Part shown: positions 22,284 to 33,323 of the stretch, piece after piece
Position numbering within the stretch: position 1 is the first letter of the stretch
Layout: each line of letters opens with the position of its first letter
NCBI GenBank assembly: GCA_949592205.1
Contig: CATIUR010000005.1
Coordinates: 128,979,277-129,043,276, forward strand
Direction of reading: 5' to 3'
Origin: Helichrysum umbraculigerum
Lineage: Eukaryota; Streptophyta; Magnoliopsida; Asterales; Asteraceae
Length of the DNA stretch: 64,000 bases
Program-made: the position numbers and the translations under genes
Notes under the pieces: generated by a model
The model's input: only the letters and a program-made list of their open reading frames with translations
Told to the model about the DNA's origin: nothing
Database searches by the model: none

Positions 22284-25200
22284 CCATTCGTCTGCGGGTG
22301 ATAGGCCGTAGAGGTCTTATGGGTGACACTATAATACTGTAATGTCCTCATAAACTGATCATTATAGAAGTGCGTGCCCCGTTCACTGATGATCGCCTTT
22401 GGAGTTCCGAAATGAGAAAAGAGTTGCTTGAGGAACTTGGTCACTACTCGTGAGTCATTTGTAGGAAATGCTTGTGCCTCGGCCCATCTAGAGACATAGT
22501 CGACAGCTACCAGAATGTATTCTTTTCCGAAGGATTTTGGGAATGGTCCCATGAAATCCAAACCCCATATGTCAAAGATCTTGCAGGCCTGGATGTTAGT
22601 AAGTGGCATTTCACTCCTCTGTGAGATACTTCCAAACCTTTGACAAGCATCACAACGTTTTACCAGGTCGTGAGCGTCTCTGAAAATGGTCGGCCAATAG
22701 AAGCCGGAATCGTATACCTTCCTTGCGATCATATTTGCTCCATGATGTCCTCTAGTTGGTCCGTGATGACTCTGGTGGAGAATGTTCCTTCCTTCCCTCT
22801 CGTCAACGCATCTTCTTATGATTTGGTCCGGACATACTTTGAACAAGTAGGGATCGTCCCAATAGTAATTCTTAACGTCTCTGAAGAATTTGCGCTTTCT
22901 AGAGGTGGGCATTCCTTTTGGCACAATTCCCCCAACCAGATAATTAGCGTAGTCTGCGTACCAAGGGTCATAGTTGAATTGTGAACCCTTCTGGTGGCCT
23001 CCGACATTCAAGAGTTGTTCTTCAGGAAACTGATCTTGAATTTCTTTTTAATTAAGCTTTTCCATCTATGGGTTTTTCAATCGACTGAGATGATCTGCTG
23101 TGACATTTTCTGCTCCCTTTTTATCCTTGATTTCTATATCGAATTCTTGGAGAAGCAGAATCCATCGAAGTAGTCTTGGTTTAGCGTCTTGCTTTTTAAA
23201 AAGATATTTCAAGGCTGAGTGATCTGTATAGACAATAGTTTTGGACAATATTAAGTAAGAACGAAATTTATCAAAAGCAAATACTACCGCAAGCATCTCC
23301 TTTTCTGTAGTAGTGTAATTCTCTTGAGCGTCGGTGAGTGTCTTGCTGGCGTAGTATATTTGTTGAAAATGCTTATCCTTCCTTTGCCCTAAGACAGCTC
23401 CAACAGCAAAGTCACTGGCATCGCACATGATCTCAAATGGGAGACTCCAGTCAGGTTCAACCATGATTGGTGCATGTGTGAGCTGATCCTTTAGAATATT
23501 GAAAGCTTTCAGGCAGTCATCTGAAAAGACAAACGGAGTGTCCTTCTCGAGAAGGTGTGTCATAGGTCGAGAAATCTTGGAGAAATCCTTAATAAAGCGA
23601 CGGTAGAATCCGGCGTGACCTAGAAAACTGCGAATGGCTTTAACAGAAGTAGGTGGCGGAAGTTTGGCAACGGTCTCAACTTTAGCTTTGTCAACTTCAA
23701 TTCCAGACTTTGATATTCGATGTCCTAGAACTATTCCTTCCTTCACCATAAAGTGGCACTTTTCCGTTTAAGACAAGATTCGATTCTTCGCATCGGGCTA
23801 ACATTCATTCAAGGTTGGAAAGACAAGAAGTGAAGGAATTTCCAAAGACTGAGAAGTCGTCCATGAATACTTCCATGCACTGTTCAATCATATCATGGAA
23901 TATCGCCACCATACACCTCTGGAATGTAGCAGGTGCGTTGCATAGCCCGAAAGGCATGCGTCGGTAAGCGAATGTTCCGTAAGGACATGTGAAGGTCGTC
24001 TTTTCCTGGTCCTTAGGATCGAGAGGAATCTGAAAATAGCTAGAGAAACCATCAAGAAAACAGTAGAACTCGTTCCCAGATAATCTCTCCTACATTTGAT
24101 CGATGAACGGCAGAGGGAAATGATCTTTTCGAGTGGCTTCGTTCAGTTTCCGATAGTCGATGCATACCCTCCAACCGGTGACGGTCCGTGTTGGAATAAG
24201 TTTATTATCTTCATTTGCCATAACCGACATTCCTCCTTTCTTGGGGACAACCTGAACAGAGCTGACCCATGGGGAATCTGAAATATGATAGATTAAGCCA
24301 GCATCTAAAAGTTTGATAAACTCCTTCTTGACCACGTCTTGAATCTTCGGGTTAACTCTCCTCTGTCTCTGTATGGAAGGTTTGAAGTCGTTTTCCATTA
24401 GTATTTTGTGAGTGCAAAAGTTTGGACTGATCCCTTGGATATCAGAGATTTTACATGCAATCGCCTTCTTATGTGACTTCAACACTTGAATGAGTCTTGC
24501 TTTCTCTTCGGGTGTAAGACCTTTTGCAATTATGACAGGTAAATGCGAGGTTCCTTCAAGAAAAGCATACTCCAGATGAGAGGGTAGTTCCTTTAGCTCC
24601 AATTATGGCGGTTCTTCAATGGAAGGTTTCATTCGAGCGATCTCATCTCTTCGTAACTCATCATACTCCGTTTGGAACTCTGGTTCATTTGGAGATGAGT
24701 CTGCTACAGTGGCTAATGCTATTTCTACTAACTTTGTCTCATTAGAGAGTGCGTTCTTCTTCAGCTCGTATTTTCTTGTGGATGATGAGGAGGTTGCACT
24801 ATCTTCAGTAAAGATGATATTGTTGTTTTCGGTACATGCAAACCTCTGAAATTGAGCTGTTGAAGACGTACTTATGGTGATTTCTAGATTTTGTGGCGCA
24901 CAACCTTCAGATAGTTGCGGCTTAGCTGAGATTTCTGATTCCATTTCCTCAAAAGATTTGAGAATTTCAGCTACTGAAGGAGATGAATCAGTTTGACCCC
25001 TTTGTAAGATTGGTAGAGGAATGCCTTCGCCTAAGGGAACAACAGCAAAAGAGTTGTTTGTGGGAGTGCTGTCAGGCGGTGCAAGAGGATACTTCATTTC
25101 AGATAAAGGAAATAGCAGCTCCTTAGAGTGTGCTAGTTTGTCAGAGATAGCTGAGCAGAGTCCTACATCGTCCTGGCATAGTCTTCTTGTAGTGATGACT

Positions 25201-25955
25201 GTGTTGGGAAGAGGGTCGGGATTGCTAACTGCTAGAATCTCTTCCAAATGCTCGTCATATACTTCCTGCATGGAATCCACAAGACCAAGATCTTCTCCCA
25301 CAGGTTGTTTCATCAATTTATCGACATTAAAGGTGACCTCCTCCGCTCAAACCCTCAATTCTAAAGATTTTTCGTTTATGTCAATAACAGCCTTGGCAGT
25401 GTTTAGGAAAGGTCTGCCAAGGATGAGGGGGACGTGGGCGTCTTCCTCAATATCAATAATGACAAAGTCAACTGGGAAGATAAATTTACCTACTCGGACC
25501 ATAATATCATCAGCAATCCCCCGAGGGAGTTTAACTGATCTATCAGCTAATTGGATGGTCATATGAGTGAGAGCAGTTCTCCTAATCCTAGTTTCTTATA
25601 TAGTGAGTAAGGCATAAGGTTTACACTAGCACCTAGGTCAGCTAAGGCATTACTAACTTGGATATTTTGAAGGTAACACGGAATAGTGAAATGGCCAGTA
25701 TCTCCTAGTTTTGGTGGAAGGCCATGTAACATGATTGCAGAGCATTCAGCATCTAAGGGTATTTTAACTAATTGCCGTAATTTTTCTTTATTTGAAAGAT
25801 GTTCATTGAAGAATTTTGCACAACTAGGCATTTCTACTAAAGCATCTAGTAATCTAACGTTTAAGTGCATGCTTTTAAACATCTCAAGATATTTTCCAAA
25901 CTGTGCTTCTTGCTTCTCCTTCTTAAACCTACCAGGAAAGGGAATTCAAGTACGT
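22284..25955 (-). pseudogene. Element C: protease, RT, RNase H and integrase N-terminal half (decayed)
   Basis: Colinear with element B's pol. Landmarks on the - strand: ADLGASVNLMPYS protease (near 25620), ILGRPFLNTA (near 25410), RT VCIDYRKLNEATRKDHFPLPFID (about 24110-24180), FMDDF (near 23850), RNase H CDASDFAVGAVLGQ and YTDHSALKYL, integrase finger HHGPTRGHH and RCDACQRF (complete), core GLDFMG. Damage: a frameshift near 25560, in-frame stops near 25347, 24603, 24090 and 23810, a 1-base deletion near 23765, a stop near 23065, an in-frame TGA at the left edge by D, and IISERGTHF where the second catalytic Asp is Glu. The reading is cut by B at 22284 and by D at 25955. Confidence 0.9.
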
Positions 25956-27217
25956 TGTGACACCCATCAAATTAAGACTAGTTATTAGATCCTAATCATC
26001 TAGTAGCACATGTAATTAGTGCTATGTTTTAGGCTAATTGTATGTATCAATATGTATATATATATCAGTACGCGATTTATTTAAATCGTGCATTTTTAAA
26101 TCGGCCGAATTTCCGATACACTTTCATACGGACGTTGGTGAAACTTTTTAATAAATAACATAAATCTATTTGGTGATTAAATAGTAGTTATTTACATTAT
26201 ATTATTATGTATTAATAATATACAAAACAATGTACGTTTTGTATAAAACGTAACCGACACGAATTAAACGCGTGAGATACGCCCGACAAATAAAATAATC
26301 ATAAGTTATATTTTTATAACTTCAAACAAAGTAATTTGATTAAATACTTTCATTATAAATATCGTATTTCAAACCGATAACAAAAACGTGTATTTTAAAA
26401 GCTACGCGATTAAACGACCAAAACACGAAACCGTAAATCAACATCGACACTATAAACAAACACTTTTATAAATGTTTTTCAAGTATTATAAGTAATACTT
26501 CAATGTAAAACTATCGAAATTCAATTGATATTTAAAACACATACGTATTTCAATAAACGCGCGAATTAACGTTTAAACGACCGGGGAAACGAACACCGCA
26601 TGGAACGCAAACGTAGGGAGCAAGTTTTGGAGACACCACACCTTGGTGTGGGCCCCATGGGCCGAAAATCAGCCACCCCAAACATGGCTCCATGATTTGG
26701 AGATCTTGTTTGCTTGATCATGACAAGCACCCTCACCTCCCCCATTTTCCTCATTTGTTCCCATCTACCTCTCACTACTTTCTCACTCTAAAACAAACCC
26801 TCTCACATTCCTCTCCTCTCCATAATCTGCTCCACCACCATCCACCACCATCCACCATCATCTCTTGAAGAAAAGTGAAGGAGAAAGCAAAGGGAACGAA
26901 GAGGAGACGAAACCGAGCATCACCTTCTTGTTATCACCTCTAGATCATCTTTATACTTTGTAAGAACATGCTTTATCTCACTAGATTATCATGTTTTCAG
27001 TTTATATACATGTTAGTAAGGTTATTTAACAAAGAAATGTCCAAAACAAAACTCAAAAATCGTTTTTAGAAGTGTATACAAAATCACAGTTTCTGTCCTC
27101 ATAAAACCGACTCACCAAATCAAGTATATATCGAAAACTAGGAAGAACCAACTCTCGACTTCTAAACAAAAAATGTTCCTTAAGATATCGTCTACAACTT
27201 TTATTTTTGGCCCTCGG
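25956..27217 (+). repeat. Element D: 5' LTR, left part
   Basis: Matches 42932-44215 of the 3' LTR. Contains an AT-rich start, an inverted repeat CCACACC/GGTGTGG near 26637-26652, a CT-rich likely leader (about 26740-26830) and CACCATC microsatellite copies. It breaks at the CTCGG target site of E. Confidence 0.95.
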
Positions 27218-27708
27218 TGTAACACCCTCAAATTTCGGTTTGCGAAAGCTGTCGGGTCGGGTGTTACTAAATCAAATATCACAGCATAAGATACATAATG
27301 AACGACTCTAAATGAGACATTTGAAAATGGTTATACATTTCGTAGATAAAAATGTTTACAACGTTATAAGTTTAACAACAAATTCCAAATACATAATTGG
27401 AAAATATGAAAGTAAATGCAGAGTAGTCCCATTTGTTGAAAATATGCGACTCGAACTAGTAAGATCTTGTAGTAATCCTAATCCTGCTGGGCACCTGAGA
27501 ACACATGCTAAAACAGGTCAGCTATAAAGCTGGTGAGTTCATAGGAAGGTTAGTTGAAAGCATAAAGTAATAAAACAATTTATGTTTTGTAAAGTTGTTT
27601 CCAAAATCAGTGATTTTTGATATGTAATACGTTGAAGTTTATAACACCAATGTGTAAAAGTCTAACTTAATGTCCAAAATACCCCGATTTTTGGTTGATT
27701 GCACTGTT

Positions 27709-27870
27709 ACAAGTTACTTAGACTTGTTTGTCTTAAATTGATACAAGTTACAACGACTTGTTTGATTGAATTTATACAAGTTACAACGACTTGTTTGATT
27801 GAAGTTATACAAGTTACAACGACTTGTTTGATTGAATACTGATACAAGTTACAACGACTTGTTTGATTGA
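27709..27870. repeat. Tandem repeat of an ACAAGT...ACTTGT hairpin in E's LTR
   Basis: Five copies of a roughly 31-base unit (first copy degenerate) built around ACAAGTTACAACGACTTGT followed by TTGATTGAA. Each unit can fold with 6-base arms. The second LTR has the same copies at about 33815-33976. Confidence 0.85.
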
Positions 27871-28885
27871 AGTTGTGCCCACTGCAATACCGTGGCATCG
27901 TTTTGTACCCACTTTACCGTGGTATCGTTTTGTGCCCGCTGCAATACCGCGGCATCATTTATGAAGTGCTCGAGAGCATAGTTGAAATGTAGAGCCAGCA
28001 GTACAACGACATACTAGCTATTGCAAATAAGAGCCGACCGTACAACGACGCGTCAGGCTTGGATGTGTGTATGATTGTATGTATACTAATATACATAAAT
28101 ACTATTGAAGTTAGCACCAAGTGCTAATGATAATATCTAAACATGTAGATATATATATATATATATATATAAATATATATATATGTTTGTCGAATGAGCA
28201 AACGTAAGTAACAATCATGACACGCATGAAAATAATTGATTTTATCTAAATACGTATAAGCAAATATTTAGATATTAAGTAGTACGTTGGTCCTAGGTAT
28301 GAATGCTCATTACCTAGTTGAATTGTATTAGTGTGAAGAATCTATACTAACATATTATGTTATCGTATACTTCTAGCCTAAAGCCTAGCAAGTATATTGA
28401 GGTTCCTGAATTGTATTGAAAATATTAGTTCCTAAAAGAGCAACTAATCCTGTAATTGTATCTATATCATCTAGTGTAGGTAGAACTAACTAGTTCTAAT
28501 GTATTGGATAATATTGTCCCGCGACAATATGGCCAATGAATAGTACTAACTATATCAAGTTATGTCTAGGTAATTGTTTTCCAACAATCTGATAGTGTAC
28601 GATTGTGACCTATCTAGATTAGGTCTTGATATTGTTCCAAAACGACGTGTTGGGTGTAATTCCTAAGTATTACACATTTGTATTACATACAGTAATATAA
28701 TTGATTGTGAATTATAAAAGATTATTAATATAATTCGAAAACAGTTGTTGTGCATGTGTTTCACCCCAAAAACAGTAAAACAGTTGAAAGAGTGGGGCTA
28801 TGAAACTCACCTGTGAGTTGTTAGCGATACGATGATACGCGCGACGTCCGAATGGTAACCTTCTAGTGTCCTAAACACGTGAGGT

Positions 28886-29490
28886 TATATAAGTATGAGA
28901 CAAATCAGTTTGTCTAAGCGAGTTATTCATGTATGCATTTGTTGTTGAAGTCTGGGAATGGTGTACGGGGGTCCGGGGGCAGCGCCCCTGGTTAGCGGGG
29001 TCCAAGGGGCGGCAGCCCCTGGCGGGGTCCAAGGGGCAGAGCCCCTGGCTGGGGTCGAGCTGCCAGGTCAGCTTGGAAAATTTTTATTTCTACTATATTG
29101 CTTTAAGGAAAAACGCATCTGGACTTGAAATTGGGTGAAATCAAGTGATAAAATTTAGGGTCTCGACACTTAGTGGAAATGTGAGTTTTTAAACTTTCTG
29201 TTTTCTGCGACATAACATGCGACACAAAAACGTGTCATGCGACACAAGGGTTGTGTCGCATGGAGTGCGACACAAGAGCTCTGCGACACAGTGGTTGTGT
29301 CGCAAAAGCTTGCGATGCTAAATCAATAGCGACATAAGGGTTGTGTCGTATGGAAATACGACACAAGGTGCGACATAGAGTACGACACAAGCGTTGTGTC
29401 GCATGGGTAGTTTATGCGACAGAAGATACGACACAAATGGAATTATGCGACACAACATGCGACACAAGCGTTGTGTCGCATGGATGAACA
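28886..29490 (-). promoter_or_regulatory. Element E: U3 with TATA box, GC-rich hairpins and GTGTCGC array
   Basis: On the - strand TTATATAA (about 28885-28892) is the best TATA box. Upstream of it (higher coordinates) are three GC-rich hairpins, GGGGGCAGCGCCCC (about 28975-28989), AAGGGGC/GCCCCT (29004-29020) and AAGGGGC/GCCCCT (29031-29046), spaced about 28 bases, and then a 280-base array of TGCGACACAA/TTGTGTCGCA palindromes (29207-29487). Promoter role is inferred from position. Confidence 0.45.
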
Positions 29491-30209
29491 CCAGCCCAGA
29501 AACTCGCGGCTGTCGCGTTTTTCCGATCAAAATCGCAAATCTAACGTATTTTCAAGCTGTAAAATCATGTTTTCTTTGTTGTTTAGGTTATAACTAAGTT
29601 GTGTAAGCATTATTACACCCAAACATTACACCAAAAAGATTAGATCTAAAGATTTAGAAATTTCTTACAATTGCGAATCGAGGCCAAACGAGGAGGAAAA
29701 CGAAGGTGTGGCCTTTGTTAATGTTGCTCCTCTCTTGTTGGTGATTCCGAAAATGTAAATTTCGTGTGTCGATTTGTAGTTCCGAAAATTTGTGGTAATT
29801 GGGTGGAGAGTGTTTGTGTGTGAAAAGAAAATGAGATAGAAAGGAATGAAATGAAATGGGAGGGGTTTGGGTGGCTGATCCAAAGGGGTGGGGAGGAGTT
29901 TTCCCCCACTTCGTTCCTATTTTGCAGTGTAAAATACCCGTATTTCGTACCCGAATAATATATATAAATTTAATATTTTTAGATTTATATTTCCGTTCTT
30001 TCGGTTAGTAATTAATTAAATTAAAAATAGTTTTATTCAATTTAAAATCTAATGTGACTTCAAATGGTTTTATTTGTGATTATTACATAATCACTATTCA
30101 TTATATAAAATGTAAAGTTTTCGCTCGCTGAGTTATAATTGTATATAATAATACAATTATAAAAAGTTTAAATTAGACGCGCAAGTTGACTTTTTGACCA
30201 GGTGTTACA

Positions 30210-30688
30210 TTCTCCCCCTGTTAAGAAAATTTCGTCCCGAAATTTAAAATGAGGTCGGGGTCACGCGTGGTCTGGGGAGCAATGCACGTACGAGGTATTT
30301 GTCGAAAAGATTGCAGACATATCATGCCTTATAATGGAGTTGAATGGCAGTCAATCCCTGACTGAGTCTCGTTGTATGATTATTTTGTGATTGCCAGATA
30401 ACCGTTTACGTCGTAGTCCATTCGGGACTAGATATTTGTCACATAGTGACCGTTTAGTGAATAGTCCTATCAGGACTAAGTAGTTGGTGAATGTTCAGTC
30501 GGTTAGTCTGCTGAAAGCAAACTTTTAAGTTTTACTTGGGTCTAGGTCACTAGCCCTATGATGTAATCGACATTAAGTCAATAAAATGATATCGGGGATA
30601 ATAAGTACGTGTTGAACGGACCTATCATTGAAGAGCCATGTTTTCGAGGAGAGATTGTACTTACATTATTGTTGGAGATTTATTTGAT
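30210..30688 (-). other. Element E: 3' untranslated region and polypurine tract
   Basis: Between the gag stop and the 3' LTR. On the - strand it ends TTTCGGGACGAAATTTTC, TTAACAGGGGGAGAA and then the LTR. Element D ends with the related GGGACGAAATTATCTTAACA, AGGGAAGAA. Several short inverted repeats (TAGTCC/GGACTA at about 30413-30431 and 30464-30481) are present. No ORF. Confidence 0.7.
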
Positions 30689-31660
30689 TTACTCGGAGTC
30701 GATAAGGTGAATTTTGCGTCTTTTTGGGCAGTCCTTCTTGTAATGACCAGGTTCCTTACATTTGAAGCATATCCTTCGAGAGTCGGGATTGGCGGGAACT
30801 CTGCAGTCCCGGATTACATGTCCATATCGTTGGCATCTTTTGCAGGGTAATCCGCAAATTCCGTCAAGATGACGTTTGCAGCCGTGACAAAATGGTTTGT
30901 TACCCGCATAGCCTTGTCGGTCGTTGGGTTCAGCAGCGTAGGACCTCAAGGGTTCAGGTTGATTCGTTGGATTTTGGCTAGAGCTGGAACTTCCATTCCC
31001 TTTTTCTTGATTGTTTTCCGTTGCAGGTGGCCCGCGTCGAACCACCTGTGCCATGAGTCTGTGGGCCATGCGAATAGCCTCTTCAATAGTAGTGGGTTTA
31101 GAGGCGGTGACCATTCCCTCAATTAGCAACGGGAGTCCACCAATGTACCTCCCGATTCGTTTGTTTTCAGGGTTTACTATGTTTGGACAAAGGGATGCTA
31201 GTTGTTGGAAATGATTGGTATATGTTTCGATGTCGTTGTCTTTTACGGTGAGAAACCAAAGTTCGTCCTCGAGTTTGTGAAGTACTTCGACGGGGCAATA
31301 CTTGTCTTTCATGATTTGTTTCAGGTCTTCCCACGAAAGTTCGTGAGCAGTGTAGATTCCTACAGTTCGGGCGTGAAAATTCCACCAGGTAGAGGCATCA
31401 TCCTGGAGGGTATATGTGGCGTACAAGACTTTGCAGTCGTCGGGGCAGTTGCACATGTGGAAGATAGATTCCATTCTCTCGAACCATCGAATTAATCCGA
31501 CAGCTCCTTCAGTCCCGACGAAGTTTGGGGGTTCGCACCTCAGGAAATCCCTAAAAGTGCAAGGCTTTACTTGGTTCTGAGCAGCTAGGGTCGCAGTCAC
31601 TGCTTGATTAATGATTTGATCTTGCTCAACTCGAGTGAAAGTTGGTCGTTTAGGAGGCAT
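30689..31660 (-). CDS. Element E: intact gag with zinc knuckles
   Basis: 323 residues from MPPKRPTFTR (ATG at 31660) to a stop at 30689. The N-terminal basic start resembles D's MPPKSRNYTD. The gag domain shows FRDFLRCEPPNFVGTEGAVG, LIRWFERMESIFHM, DDASTWWN, WEDLKQIMKDKYCP and RYIGGLP. The C-terminus has a Cys-rich CHGC-x8-C segment and two full CCHC knuckles (CKRCQRYGHVIRDC and CFKCKEPGHYKKDC), which bind RNA in the nucleocapsid. The reading frame has no interruption, unlike D's gag. The upstream in-frame extension to 31765 is not needed. The protein would form particles but has no enzyme domain attached. Confidence 0.93.
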   Translation of the reverse strand: MPPKRPTFTRVEQDQIINQAVTATLAAQNQVKPCTFRDFLRCEPPNFVGTEGAVGLIRWFERMESIFHMCNCPDDCKVLYATYTLQDDASTWWNFHARTVGIYTAHELSWEDLKQIMKDKYCPVEVLHKLEDELWFLTVKDNDIETYTNHFQQLASLCPNIVNPENKRIGRYIGGLPLLIEGMVTASKPTTIEEAIRMAHRLMAQVVRRGPPATENNQEKGNGSSSSSQNPTNQPEPLRSYAAEPNDRQGYAGNKPFCHGCKRHLDGICGLPCKRCQRYGHVIRDCRVPANPDSRRICFKCKEPGHYKKDCPKRRKIHLIDSE

Positions 31661-33302
31661 GATTCTTGAACAAGAATGAAATGACAAAGTGTGAGATCTT
31701 AAATCAAAGATGATGATTATTACAATGACATAAGTAGCTAACTTGAGTTGGAATTTATGATACACGGGATCCTACGATCCTTGACGTTGAAGTTTTTGAT
31801 ATTGTAGGTGGCAGGCGCATCACTGCCCTTTTGTATTGTTGGTACAACCGTTTAAGTAACCGTTGTTTAGTTTTCTTTAGTTAAGTTATCATGAATCTCA
31901 TGTTTTTCGAGTGTTGTGACCAGTTGAGTTGTAGTTTCTAGTTGCGGTCGTACCATGATCGAATTGTGTTTTCTATGTAGTCAATCCAAGACTATGTTGT
32001 TGTGAGTGGTCCAATGGACTATATCGTAGTACTAGAATATCGTACGGCCATTCATGCCTGTGTATGTGTCAACTACAGTGTCCTCGGTGGTGTTGAAGCA
32101 GGGTCCACCAACACAACCCATGTGTGTGGTGACATCATTGTGTATTTATTGATTAAAGCATTACATGCTTAATTGGTCGTATATACATATATGGTGTACA
32201 CGTAACTATACAAGTATACGTACATAATAAGAGTCAGGTGTGGCACCTCGTGTCCAGTCAAGTAAGCGTATACGTATATATGGAAGTCGTACATGCAACT
32301 ATAACAAGTCTACATGCATAATTGAAGTAGCACCTAGTGCTATAATGCAGTGCTATCAGCACAGTAATTGAAATACTAATGTTTTGTAATTGTAGTACCA
32401 AAGTACCATGAAACGCAGCACCACGTGCTGTAATGAAGTGCCCGCGGCATTGAAATTGTAGTATCCATGTACTATGAGTGTGGCATCAACATGCCATGAT
32501 TGTAGTATCAACGTACTGTGAAGGTTGCACTAATGTGCTCAAGTTGTGGTATTAACATACCTTGAAATCGTAGCACCACGTGCCATGTGTGGCTTGATTT
32601 GTGGCCCACGGCCAAAATGTGTTTGAAGTTCGAATTTATCAGTTGTAGCACAAAGGCTAAAATGTAGGGGTCAAAGTACCGCATGATTGAATTTGTTGAT
32701 CTACGTGATCAAGTTGTGATTCGAGATAATTTTGTTGTGGACTTAGTCAACACTAATCCAGTTGTGATCCATATGTTCAAGGTTTAAAAGTTGTCAGTTT
32801 GTTTTAAGTTTCGTGAAGGTTTAGCATGTGCGGGTTTCCATTCCCATTGGTAACGTTTGTACCTCCTTCCCGAGGCTCAGTGATAAATGTGATATTCTCC
32901 TATGCGTGCATATGGAGAAAAGTGTCGAGTCGCGATAGTTAGGAAGACGGCGATGTGCCTCTTCGCGAGTATGTATTGGTTCAGCGGAATTGATCTTATA
33001 TATATACTCAATATATATAAGTACGTAAAAGTATTACACATGTAAGGCCTATTCATACATACCTACAGTACATATAATAGCCTAGGATGTCTAGCACATA
33101 ACAAATCAGAGTCAACTAAGCATTCCTGGTCCAGTATAACCCCTTTCAGATATCGCATCATCCTTATTTAATTGTACATAGTTAGCTACGCTATGTTAAA
33201 TTAAACTCGTATGATGAAATCCCTGAACCAGTCATACCTAACGAGGAATACTGCCTAACGGTCATAGTCTAGGCCCACTAAATGCAACCTAGTTCACTAT
33301 AA
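31661..33302 (-). other. Element E: 5' leader with hairpin array
   Basis: About 1.6 kb of noncoding leader between primer site and gag. The part next to the primer site (about 33060-33302) is strongly similar to the leader of D (37873-38135) and contains a hairpin ACATAG/CTATGT with a 9-base loop (33176-33196). The section 32330-32600 is a run of about ten small inverted repeats with 6-8-base arms and 3-4-base loops, such as GTAGTAC/GTAC and GCAGCACCACGTGCTG. No ORF of note. Confidence 0.75.
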
Positions 33303-33320
33303 CCTTAGGCTCTGATACCA
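33303..33320 (-). other. Element E: primer-binding site (initiator tRNA-Met)
   Basis: On the - strand TGGTATCAGAGCCTAAGG, starting 3 bases after the 5' LTR. The first 12-13 bases complement the 3' end of initiator tRNA-Met. Identical over 18 bases to D's site at 37855-37872. Confidence 0.92.
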
Positions 33321-33323
33321 ATC

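Larger units (their letters stand above)
27218..30209 (-). repeat. Element E: 3' LTR
   Basis: 2992 bases, near-identical to 33324-36280. Holds a 31-base tandem repeat (27709-27870), a TA microsatellite (about 28149-28185), a GC-rich hairpin array (about 28975-29046) and a palindromic GCGACAC/GTGTCGC array (29207-29487). This copy contains an extra 29-base GCCCGCTGCAATACCGCGG-type unit near 27935. Confidence 0.95.

Noticed and set aside
28929..29138. 69-codon ORF (MYAFVVEVWE...) in E's LTR, repeated at 35000-35209
   Set aside because: Translation of the GC-rich hairpin array; identical in both LTRs because the LTRs are near-identical, not because of coding constraint.
29718..29909. 63-72-codon ORFs at 29665-29909 and 35736-35980
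   Set aside because: Within E's LTR, overlapping in different frames, without start context or homology.
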